A stretch of 64,000 bases of DNA from Balneolales bacterium (GTDB taxonomy: Bacteria > Bacteroidota > Rhodothermia > Balneolales > Natronogracilivirgulaceae): positions 1 to 64,000 of the forward strand of contig SLNO01000013.1 in the NCBI GenBank assembly GCA_007132975.1. The letters are read 5' to 3'. Position 1 is the first letter of the stretch. Each line of letters starts with the position of its first letter. Positions 24,909 through 31,856 of the stretch are shown here, piece by piece. The notes beneath the pieces are model-generated. The model worked only from the letters and a program-made list of their open reading frames with translations. It was not told where the DNA came from and made no database searches. The translations under genes and the position numbers were made by a program.

Positions 24909-25624
24909 TATTCGCGCCCTGCTGTTTTCCTGTGCACTAGAAGCACTCCCCGGTTATCAAAAAAAGGATCCCCAAAATTATTAAAACGATGAAATGAAAT
25001 AACGTACGATTCCATTAACACACGGTCGGTCTCGGATAAGACATTATCTCCCTTCAACATCGCGATCTCTGTCCAGTTTTTCCCAGCTGCGGCTTTCAAG
25101 ATGGTCTTTACAGGAAATGCGTGTTTTGATACGATTCGAAAAGGAGAACGGACATCTGCATCAGCCAGGTCCGAGTGCAGCGCCCGGACATTTGGGAGGT
25201 CCAGTGCGCGAACGATATCACGAATAACGAGGCACTTCTTCTGGACCTTGTCAACAAGAAGAAAATTCTTGTCTCTGCGAATGATCGCAAGAGGGAGCCC
25301 TGGCAATCCACCGCCGGTTCCAGCATCCAGAATCAGATTGCAATCGCGCCTTTTCGTTATTCCATTCAGAAGCAGGCTGTGTACGATGTGTTTTTCAAGG
25401 TCAGAGCGTTTCGTTTTTTTACTGAACAGGTTAACGGTCTTGTTCCATCGATTCCAACAGTCCACCAAGCGGGAAAACGAATCGTGATTCTGCTCAAAAA
25501 GTGCTTCTGCAACGGCCAATGTTTCACGTGAAACATCGGAAATCAGGATTGTATTCTCTCTGTCAGGCATTGCGTTGGCGGTCCGGTTTTTATGGACAGG
25601 GCACCGATGTTTCACGTGAAACAT
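24908..25624 (-). CDS. rsmG: 16S rRNA (guanine-N7) methyltransferase RsmG
   Basis: RsmG methylates a guanine of the 530 loop of 16S rRNA using SAM. The motif LILDAGTGGGLPGLPLAI marks the SAM site, with FLLVDKVQKKC as the following acidic strand. Using the first ATG (25624) the protein has 238 residues and begins MFHVKH. Those six codons are themselves one arm-to-arm parS site. A second parS encodes DVSRET at about residues 30-35. The ATG at 25570 (MPDRENTIL) is an equally good start and would leave the upstream parS untranslated. It follows mnmG by 7 bp and overlaps the WYL regulator gene. Confidence 0.95.
   Translation of the reverse strand: MFHVKHRCPVHKNRTANAMPDRENTILISDVSRETLAVAEALFEQNHDSFSRLVDCWNRWNKTVNLFSKKTKRSDLEKHIVHSLLLNGITKRRDCNLILDAGTGGGLPGLPLAIIRRDKNFLLVDKVQKKCLVIRDIVRALDLPNVRALHSDLADADVRSPFRIVSKHAFPVKTILKAAAGKNWTEIAMLKGDNVLSETDRVLMESYVISFHRFNNFGDPFFDNRGVLLVHRKTAGRE
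25520..25535. promoter_or_regulatory. parS site 1 (ParB binding site)
   Basis: TGTTTCACGTGAAACA is an exact match to the bacterial parS consensus TGTTNCACGTGAAACA. The palindrome extends to 18 bp (25519-25536). It lies inside rsmG. ParB binds such sites and spreads to organise the origin region and load SMC; parS sites near rsmG/mnmG are common in many phyla. Confidence 0.93.
25608..25623. promoter_or_regulatory. parS site 2 (ParB binding site)
   Basis: This is a second exact 16-bp parS, 88 bp from the first. The perfect palindrome extends to 24 bp (25604-25627). It covers the first possible rsmG start codon, so ParB bound here would sit on the rsmG translation start region and the mnmG-rsmG junction. 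Confidence 0.93.
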
Positions 25625-25631
25625 CGGGAGA

Positions 25632-27521
25632 TCAATTGTTCAAATATACCATCAAAACAGCTACGTCACTAGCAGAAACGCCGCTGATGCGGCTGGCCTG
25701 GCCAATGGTTTCGGGACGGACGCGCATCAGTTTTTGCCTGCCCTCACTGGAAAGGCTTTGCAGGTTGTTGTAGTTGATCTTTTCCGGAATGCGCATTTGC
25801 TCCCGGTTGTGGATATTGCGAACCATCTCGTGTTCCTTTTCGATATACCCCTCATACTTGAGCTGGATTTCAACCTGTTCAATTACAAGGCTGTTGCCGG
25901 TTATTTCTTCAACACCTGCCCGCAGTTCCGGGTCATTTGCGATGAGATCGAAAAGTGAGAGATGAGGCCGGGTTATGAGCTTTGGAATTTTCATGGATTG
26001 GCGTAACGGTGCCTGCCCAATGGATTCCAGGAAATGGTTAAACTTTTCGGGACGGGCTCTGTATTCCACCAAATAATCGAAAAGGCGATTGATTTCATGA
26101 TCTTTAATATCAAACCGTTCTTTTCGTTCCTGGGTTGCCAATCCAATTTCATAGCCAAGCGGGGTTAGCCTTAGGTCGGCATTGTCCTGGCGAAGGAGGA
26201 TCCGGTGTTCTGCCCTTGATGTAAACATTCGGTAAGGCTCTTCGGTACCCTTGTTCACAAGGTCATCAATCAATACACCTATATATGCTTCAGAGCGTTG
26301 CAGAACTACTTCCTGCCTTCCCTGAACTTTGCGTGCAGCGTTGATGCCTGCCATGAGTCCCTGGCTGGCCGCTTCTTCGTACCCCGTTGTTCCGTTGATC
26401 TGACCAGCAAAAAACAGTCCATCAACCAGCTTGGTCTCCATGCTTCTCCGGATCTGGTGCGGGGGGAAATAGTCGTATTCAATGGCGTATCCCGGACGGA
26501 TCATGATGACCTTTTCAAAACCAGGAATCGTCCGCAGTGCCTCGTACTGCGTGTCCTCGGGGAGGCTTGTTGAGAAACCGTTCAGGTACATCTCATACGT
26601 ATTGCGCCCCTCAGGTTCCAGGAAAAGCTGATGTCTGTCCCGCTCGGCGAAACGGTGGATCTTGTCTTCAATGGATGGACAGTAGCGCGGGCCTACGGAT
26701 TTTATCCTTCCGTTGAACATCGGGCTGCGGTCAAAACCGGATCGAAGCACTTCGTGTACCTCCGGGGTGGTGTAGGCTATCCAGCACGTCATCTGCTCTT
26801 CTATACCCGGCAAGCGGTCCGTGAGAAATGAAAACGAAGTAGGTTTCTCATCGCCGTACTGGATTTCGAGCTTGTCATAGTCAACGGTCCGGCCGTCAAG
26901 ACGCGGAGGGGTTCCTGTTTTGAGACGCCCCGATTCAAATCCAAGTTTCTCGAGGCAGGCAGTGATGCCGGTGGATGCACGTTCTCCGGACCTGCCTCCC
27001 CCAAAGTTTTTTTCACCAATGTGAATAAGTCCGTTAAGGAAGGTGCCGTTGGTCAGGATAACGGACTTGGCTTTGATTATCTGGCCGCTTTGTGTTTCAA
27101 TGCCAGTCACTTTGTTATTATGTGTGACGATCCCCGTGACGCTGTCCTGGCGAAGGTGAAGGCTAGGAATCTGCTCCAGCTGCTCTCTGACATGCTGTGC
27201 GTAGAGCATCCGGTCGCTCTGGGCCCTGGGGCTCCACATGGCCGGACCCTTGCTGCGGTTGAGCATTCGGAATTGCACGCCGGAAGAATCTGCTACAAGC
27301 CCCATTATCCCACCGAGGGCATCTATCTCCCGGACAAGCTGGCCCTTCGCAACGCCACCAATGGCTGGGTTGCAGGACATTTGTGCGATAGCATTCAGGT
27401 TCATTGAAATCAGAAGGGTACGGGACCCCATCCGGGCCGCCGCCGCCGCCGCCTCGCTTCCGGCATGACCGCCACCCACAACGATAACATCATATTCAGG
27501 ATGCAAATGGGAAGAATTCAT
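25632..27521 (-). CDS. mnmG: tRNA uridine 5-carboxymethylaminomethyl modification enzyme, MnmG (GidA)
   Basis: MnmG, with MnmE, modifies U34 of certain tRNAs using FAD, NADH and methylene-tetrahydrofolate. The 629 residues begin with the dinucleotide-binding motif VVGGGHAGSEAAAAAARMG. Next come the family signature CNPAIGGVAKGQLVREIDALGG, the GLKTGTPPRLDGRT-like stretch RLKTGTPPRLDGRTVDYD, and the C-terminal helical domain that binds MnmE. It heads the mnmG-rsmG-WYL run and is separated from tRNA-Asp by a terminator. Confidence 0.98.
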   Translation of the reverse strand: MNSSHLHPEYDVIVVGGGHAGSEAAAAAARMGSRTLLISMNLNAIAQMSCNPAIGGVAKGQLVREIDALGGIMGLVADSSGVQFRMLNRSKGPAMWSPRAQSDRMLYAQHVREQLEQIPSLHLRQDSVTGIVTHNNKVTGIETQSGQIIKAKSVILTNGTFLNGLIHIGEKNFGGGRSGERASTGITACLEKLGFESGRLKTGTPPRLDGRTVDYDKLEIQYGDEKPTSFSFLTDRLPGIEEQMTCWIAYTTPEVHEVLRSGFDRSPMFNGRIKSVGPRYCPSIEDKIHRFAERDRHQLFLEPEGRNTYEMYLNGFSTSLPEDTQYEALRTIPGFEKVIMIRPGYAIEYDYFPPHQIRRSMETKLVDGLFFAGQINGTTGYEEAASQGLMAGINAARKVQGRQEVVLQRSEAYIGVLIDDLVNKGTEEPYRMFTSRAEHRILLRQDNADLRLTPLGYEIGLATQERKERFDIKDHEINRLFDYLVEYRARPEKFNHFLESIGQAPLRQSMKIPKLITRPHLSLFDLIANDPELRAGVEEITGNSLVIEQVEIQLKYEGYIEKEHEMVRNIHNREQMRIPEKINYNNLQSLSSEGRQKLMRVRPETIGQASRISGVSASDVAVLMVYLNN

Positions 27522-27675
27522 TTTTTTTCAAAAAGTCACATGCGAATCCCGCACATACACTTGTATTTGTTACACTTGTGGCATTTTGTTTTTGTCATTG
27601 AAGCCAGAGCAGCCCGGCCTGCTGCAGCAGATTGTTGTGAGCTGAAGCACCACACTGCCCTTGCCATACACAAAC
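27522..27675. other. mnmG upstream region
   Basis: This A+T-rich stretch between the tRNA terminator and the mnmG ATG should hold the mnmG promoter. No convincing TTTG/TAnnTTTG pair is visible and I see no coding potential. Confidence 0.4.
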
Positions 27676-27714
27676 AAAAAAAGCGTAACCAATTGACGTG
27701 CAACTGATTACGCT
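27676..27714 (-). terminator. Terminator after tRNA-Asp
   Basis: On the minus strand AGCGTAATCAGTTG pairs along 14 positions (with G-U pairs) with CAATTGGTTACGCT around a 5-base loop, followed by a run of T. It starts 5 bases after the mature tRNA end and isolates the tRNA from mnmG. Confidence 0.85.
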
Positions 27715-27718
27715 CTTG

Positions 27719-27792
27719 CGATCCGGATGGGACTCGAACCCACGACCTCCTGCGTGACAGGCAGGCGTTCTAACCAACTGAACTACCGGACC
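27719..27792 (-). tRNA. tRNA-Asp (anticodon GTC)
   Basis: The 74-base cloverleaf has an acceptor stem GGTCCGG/CCGGATC (one G-U pair), a D-arm with GTTCAGTTGGTTAGAAC, an anticodon loop CTGTCAC with GTC, and the T-arm GTGGGTTCGAGTCCCAT. The discriminator base is G, as expected for Asp. The 3' CCA is not encoded, so the CCA-adding enzyme at 56717-58258 must supply it. Confidence 0.97.
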
Positions 27793-27800
27793 GTAGATTG

Positions 27801-27832
27801 CAAATATAAGCAGTAATTTTGCAAAGAGTCAA
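27801..27832 (-). promoter_or_regulatory. tRNA-Asp promoter, Bacteroidota type
   Basis: On the minus strand TTGAC (27828-27832), a 19-bp spacer and TATATTTG (27801-27808) precede the tRNA by 8 bp. The -7 box is a perfect TAnnTTTG match, and the distance puts the transcript start at or next to the mature tRNA 5' end. Confidence 0.65.
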
Positions 27833-27915
27833 GAATCTCGCACAAATATGTTACCGTAGTCCATGAATGATAACGTCCGAACAATACTTTCAGGTACTTT
27901 TCAGTACCAGGAAGC

Positions 27916-28464
27916 CTACTCTTGGAGCAAATCCCTGACAGCGGTTTGAATGGGTTCGCCCATCGGGTTTTCGCGGGTACGGAAACGATGCTGCAAATTA
28001 CCGTTGCGGTCGACCAGAAACTTCTCAAAGTTCCAGTTTATACCGCCTGTAAAGTCGGGGTTTTCTGCCTGCGTGAGGAAGGCGAACAGTGGATGCTGTT
28101 GCGATCCGGCGACATCCACCTTTGAAAACATGGGGAATGTGATGTTGAAATTGACCTCGCAGAACTCCTGAATCTCTTCGTCCGTACCAGGTTCCTGGTT
28201 TCCGAAGTTATTGGCCGGGAATCCGAGCATCATGAAACCGTCATCCCGATATGTGTCGTAAAGTTTCTGCAAATCACTGTACTGTTTGGTAAACCCGCAC
28301 AATGACGCTGTGTTGACAACCATTATTACTTTACCTTTGAAGTCATTCATGGAGACTTCCTGACCCCGTATGTTCGTTACCGTAAAATCATAGAATGAAG
28401 TTTTGACTTCCTGTGTTCCCATAAGCAGTATCAGAGTGAGTAGAAGAGCAAGTTTGGAGACCAT
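27916..28464 (-). CDS. Glutathione peroxidase family protein, probably exported
   Basis: This thiol peroxidase of 182 residues has the catalytic Cys56 in NTASLCGFT (Cys rather than selenocysteine). The other tetrad regions are FPANNFGNQEPG with the Gln, and INWNFEKFLVDRNG with the Trp and Asn. A hydrophobic N-terminus (residues 4-16) suggests a signal peptide or anchor, so it likely reduces peroxides in the periplasm with a thioredoxin-like donor. The open frame extends four codons upstream to another ATG. Confidence 0.92.
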   Translation of the reverse strand: MVSKLALLLTLILLMGTQEVKTSFYDFTVTNIRGQEVSMNDFKGKVIMVVNTASLCGFTKQYSDLQKLYDTYRDDGFMMLGFPANNFGNQEPGTDEEIQEFCEVNFNITFPMFSKVDVAGSQQHPLFAFLTQAENPDFTGGINWNFEKFLVDRNGNLQHRFRTRENPMGEPIQTAVRDLLQE

Positions 28465-28533
28465 AATTTGCCTCAATTAGTTACATGTATCAACAATACT
28501 GGCTAAAAGCCCTTATTCGAAAAATAGTTCCCC

Positions 28534-29286
28534 ATGAGAATTTACAAGGTAGAAAAAATCTGCCGGATTGACGCGGCATTATCCCTGATCCTTTTACTGG
28601 TTCTTCCAGGCATCCTCCAGGCTCAGATGTTTTCGATAGAAGAACCGGAGCGGAGGACCAGGACGGCCAGTAATTTTGTTACTGCCGGCCCGGAATTTCT
28701 GACAATGAGTCTTCGTGAAGGCGATCCGTTCACTGGTCGTGTTTACAACTTCAGCGAGCCGGTCTACCGCATCCGGCTTGAGCTCCCGAGTATTGAGGCA
28801 TATGCAGGTTTTCGGCCAGGGATAGGTGAAGCGGATTCCCTGAACTACTTTAATCTCGGTGCTAATATTTCAGGTGCGCTGCCCCTGACGCGAAACAGGG
28901 AGTTCGGCATTCTTTTACCGCTATGGCTTTCCACAGACTATACAAGCGTGAGGGACCGGGGCAGCCAGCAGCCGGAATCGGAACAGTTTCGACAAAGTTC
29001 AGCTTCCATAGGTCTGGGCGCGGGTGCATTTCTTCAACCGGTCAGCTACATCCGGTTTCGGGCTGAGTTTGTACCGCAAATAGGCTTTACGATGAGCTCC
29101 ATGGGCAGCGATGCCGGTCAGCTAGTTTCACTCAATGGTCGGGCTCGAATGCATATCGACCAGATTCTTGGACGATTTGGGCTCGTCCTGGCATACAACT
29201 ACACCTGGAGAAGGTACTCCGGAACCGGAGACCGGTTCGACTACGACCTGAGCGGACATAATCTGGGCCTTGGTGTATCCTTTTGA
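28534..29286 (+). CDS. Predicted outer-membrane beta-barrel protein
   Basis: I do not recognise a family. The 250 residues start with a signal peptide (hydrophobic LSLILLLVLPGIL, cleavage after QAQ near residue 31). The rest is a series of alternating beta-type strands (YRIRLELPSIEAYAGF, YFNLGANISGAL, RFRAEFVPQIGF, FGLVLAYNYTWRRY). It ends HNLGLGVSF, with the C-terminal Phe typical of outer-membrane barrels. The gene stands alone, divergent from the peroxidase. Confidence 0.7.
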   Translation: MRIYKVEKICRIDAALSLILLLVLPGILQAQMFSIEEPERRTRTASNFVTAGPEFLTMSLREGDPFTGRVYNFSEPVYRIRLELPSIEAYAGFRPGIGEADSLNYFNLGANISGALPLTRNREFGILLPLWLSTDYTSVRDRGSQQPESEQFRQSSASIGLGAGAFLQPVSYIRFRAEFVPQIGFTMSSMGSDAGQLVSLNGRARMHIDQILGRFGLVLAYNYTWRRYSGTGDRFDYDLSGHNLGLGVSF

Positions 29287-29424
29287 TTCACTTCCGGAAT
29301 TGCTGTTCAATATATTGGCGGAACTTGACACAGGCATCAAAAAGTGCCAGAATCCGGTACTTTCTGGCAAGGTCGCAATACACCCCCGAGAACACCAGGC
29401 CTCCAGGATAAGCGGAACTTTTTT

Positions 29425-29473
29425 CCTTGGAGAATGCTATTTTCGACCAAGGTCAGGTTAAAAAAAGCATTCT
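29425..29473 (+). ncRNA. Candidate pseudoknot in the leader of the 29559 operon
   Basis: CCTTGG (29425-29430) pairs with CCAAGG (29447-29452). AGAATGCT, lying in that hairpin loop (29431-29438), pairs perfectly with AGCATTCT (29466-29473). The linker 29453-29465 ends in six A. This is the order of an H-type pseudoknot. There is no nucleotide between the two 5' arms, so a pair or two would have to open. No known riboswitch class is recognised. Confidence 0.3.
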
Positions 29474-29476
29474 GTC

Positions 29477-29529
29477 ATGCCCCGGCACCTCCCGGACACA
29501 CAGAAGCATTACAAAATCGCATTGGGCAT
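29477..29529. repeat. Dispersed copy of the conserved-loop hairpin
   Basis: The arms atgccc (29477-29482) and gggcat (29524-29529) enclose a loop that contains cccggacacacagaag (29491-29506). The same 16 bases occur in inverse orientation in the loop of the tandem element at 60335-60350. The bases just beyond the right arm (CATTC) also agree. Stem sequences differ between copies while pairing is kept. Confidence 0.5.
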
Positions 29530-29558
29530 TCAACGTGACCTGGTGAATCAAAAAATTT

Positions 29559-29846
29559 ATGCACGTGAAAACAGAAAGGTTTTTATCAGAACTTGAAAAG
29601 ATTGTTGAAGAACTCGGATACACACTGCGCCGGGAAAAAGGAAATTTCAAAGGTGATTTTTGTGTACTGGAGGGGGACAAAATTGTGATGGTCAACAAAA
29701 TGCATCCAGCAGAGGTCCACGCGGGACAGATCGTAAGGTTCCTGAAAAAACAAAACCTTGAAGACCGGTATATCAAGCCCGCAGTCCGAAAGGAGCTGGA
29801 TTCCTGGTTCGACCGGATATCCAAACAGGAGCAGGCTGCCCAATGA
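29559..29846 (+). CDS. Small conserved-looking protein, function unknown
   Basis: The 95-residue protein is charged, without signal peptide or membrane segment. It reads as two helices (KTERFLSELEKIVEELGY and a C-terminal YIKPAVRKELDSWFDRISK) around a short beta hairpin (FKGDFCVLEGDKIVMVNK). I do not recognise the family. Its stop overlaps the ATG of the hydrolase gene (ATGA), so the two proteins are probably made together. There is no clear ribosome binding site, as is common in the FCB group. Confidence 0.65.
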   Translation: MHVKTERFLSELEKIVEELGYTLRREKGNFKGDFCVLEGDKIVMVNKMHPAEVHAGQIVRFLKKQNLEDRYIKPAVRKELDSWFDRISKQEQAAQ

Positions 29847-30601
29847 AACTGACCTTTTTAGGAACCGGCACTTCCATGGGGGTACCTGTAGCGGGTGGAT
29901 TCGGCCCGCGATTTGCCGAGCGCGACCCTAGAAACCAGCGTTACCGCTGTTCCGCATGGATTCAGACAGCCGAGCGCTCGCTGGTCATCGATACCGGACC
30001 AGAATTTCGGCTTCAAACACTGCGGGCTGGAATTCGAAGGATAGACGCATTAATGATCACGCATGAACACACAGACCATATTGCGGGTCTAGATGACCTT
30101 CGGGCATACAACTATGCCCAGAAAAACCCCATTCCGGTCTATACAAGTAAAAGGACGGAAGAAGCTATCAGGCATCGGTTTTCCTACATGTTTCCACCAA
30201 ACAAGACCCCCGGTTCGGTCGACATTGACTTTCTTCCGTTTAAGGATGCCGTCTCAGAGGGGGACTGCACCATTGTGCCGCTGCCAGTAATGCACGGCAA
30301 GATGGAGGTGTTGGGTTTTCGCATCAACGACATCTCCTACATCACCGATGTAAACCACATCCCGGATGAAACAGCTGAAAAAATCCGTGGCTCAAAAATC
30401 CTGATCATGAGCGGTCTGCGCTGGACGCCGCCGCATCCAACGCACTTCACCATTCCGGAAGCTGTTGCAATATCTGAACAACTGGGTGTGGACCAGACCT
30501 ATCTTATCCACATGTCGCCGTTTGTGGACCACGCTGAAGTGGCGAAAAGGCTCCCATCACGCGTGAAGCTGGCTTTCGACCAGCTTGAGGTAACTGTGTA
30601 A
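29843..30601 (+). CDS. Metallo-beta-lactamase-fold hydrolase, PhnP-like
   Basis: The 252 residues start MKLTFLGTGTSMGVP and carry the two-metal motif HEHTDH at residues 74-79, further metal ligands at VMHGK and YITDVNHI, and the closing LIHMSPFVDH. This layout matches the PhnP/phosphodiesterase branch of the superfamily (cyclic or phosphodiester substrates). The true substrate is unknown. It is translationally coupled to the small protein before it. Confidence 0.88.
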   Translation: MKLTFLGTGTSMGVPVAGGFGPRFAERDPRNQRYRCSAWIQTAERSLVIDTGPEFRLQTLRAGIRRIDALMITHEHTDHIAGLDDLRAYNYAQKNPIPVYTSKRTEEAIRHRFSYMFPPNKTPGSVDIDFLPFKDAVSEGDCTIVPLPVMHGKMEVLGFRINDISYITDVNHIPDETAEKIRGSKILIMSGLRWTPPHPTHFTIPEAVAISEQLGVDQTYLIHMSPFVDHAEVAKRLPSRVKLAFDQLEVTV

Positions 30602-30698
30602 ACCTGGAGAGATACGCATCAGCAGATGGGCGCATGCCGCACCCACATTTATCAAAAGCAACTGGTATAAAAGAAGCAAGTAGTTTTTTCGCTGTAAC

Positions 30699-31793
30699 TT
30701 AGCGATATTTCTCAAACTCCCCCCTCAGCTGGTCGTACACCTCCTTGACGTGCTGGGAGTCGTCGAGCTTGCAAATGAGCATGGCATCCCCGGTGTCAAC
30801 AACACCGACCCCCTGGAGCCCCACAAGAGCTACAGGTTTCGTGCTTTCAGAGGCAAAATAACAGTTTTGAGACCTTACCATCAGGGCGTTTCCCGAGTCA
30901 ATGACATTCCCCTCCTGATCAGCCTCGTCACTTTGACGCTCATAGATGGCCATCCAGCTGCCAAGGTCGCTCCAGTCAAAATGGGAAGGAACAACAATGA
31001 CGTTTTCTGATTTCTCCATGATACCATAGTCAATGGATACTGAAAAACAAGCCGTGTAAACCGCCTCCAGAACATCCTCCCGGATCATTCCGTCGTTATC
31101 GGCCAAATCCCGGGAAAGGATTTCAACCTGATGGTACAGAACGGGAAGGTGCCGGTTGATTTCGTTGAGCACAGCCCTGGCTTTCCATATGAACATGCCG
31201 CTGTTCCAGAGAAAGTCACCCGACTGTAGAAACTTGAGCGCCGTCTGCACATCCGGCTTCTCGGCAAAAGTCTTGACTGGATAAGCGACATCATCACCGG
31301 CAATCAGCTGCTTTTCATCGTTGTACTGGATGTAACCGTAGCCGGTTTCGGGCCGCGTCGGGGTAATTCCGATGGTGACCAGCTTGCCGTCTTTTTCGGT
31401 GAGGCGCACACAGGTTTCAAGGTCCTGAAGAAATGCAGAATCATTGCGAATGTAGTGATCTGAAGGCAGCACGATCATGGTGGCTTTGGGGTCGCGATGG
31501 TGCAGCAGGGCGGCGGCAAAACCGATACAGGGCGCCGTGTTCCTGGCAACCGGCTCACCGATGATATTCTCGACCGGCAGGTCAGGAACCTGTTCCTTTA
31601 CCAGCGCTACATAATCTGCATTGGTGCTCACGAGTATGCGTTCCGGCGGGATCATGGGTCGAATGCGATCGATGGTAGTCTGAAGCAGAGATTTCTCCTG
31701 GAAAAAAGTTAAAAACTGCTTGGGTTTGGCAATCCGGCTTTGCGGCCAGAAACGCGATCCAATGCCGCCTGCCATGATCAGTGCATACACCAT
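30699..31793 (-). CDS. manC: Mannose-1-phosphate guanylyltransferase
   Basis: This enzyme makes GDP-mannose from GTP and mannose 1-phosphate for surface polysaccharides. The 364 residues start with the nucleotidyltransferase signature MAGGIGSRFWPQSR, then KPKQF, followed by VLPSDHYI, ETGYGYIQY and FAEKPD. It lacks the C-terminal isomerase domain of bifunctional ManC. The start at 31793 is fixed by GGGAGG six bases upstream. Eighteen additional open codons precede it. Confidence 0.93.
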   Translation of the reverse strand: MVYALIMAGGIGSRFWPQSRIAKPKQFLTFFQEKSLLQTTIDRIRPMIPPERILVSTNADYVALVKEQVPDLPVENIIGEPVARNTAPCIGFAAALLHHRDPKATMIVLPSDHYIRNDSAFLQDLETCVRLTEKDGKLVTIGITPTRPETGYGYIQYNDEKQLIAGDDVAYPVKTFAEKPDVQTALKFLQSGDFLWNSGMFIWKARAVLNEINRHLPVLYHQVEILSRDLADNDGMIREDVLEAVYTACFSVSIDYGIMEKSENVIVVPSHFDWSDLGSWMAIYERQSDEADQEGNVIDSGNALMVRSQNCYFASESTKPVALVGLQGVGVVDTGDAMLICKLDDSQHVKEVYDQLRGEFEKYR

Positions 31794-31856
31794 TATGATG
31801 CCTCCCGGAATATTTTTGGTTACTGTGGATGTGCGCCAATTTACCAATTTCCGGAG

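Larger units (their letters stand above)
29287..29558 (+). other. 272-bp structured leader/intergenic region
   Basis: No gene is visible here, but several inverted repeats are. There is a perfect 8-bp stem tgccagaa/ttctggca (29345-29352 with 29362-29369). There are two interlocking pairs, CCTTGG/CCAAGG and AGAATGCT/AGCATTCT, between 29425 and 29473. The repeat-family hairpin lies at 29477-29529. The next gene starts at 29559, so a transcript reading into it would carry these structures. Confidence 0.5.

Noticed and set aside
29554-29569. Possible third parS around gcacgtgaaaac
   Set aside because: Only the central CACGTGAAA agrees; five of 16 positions differ from the consensus.
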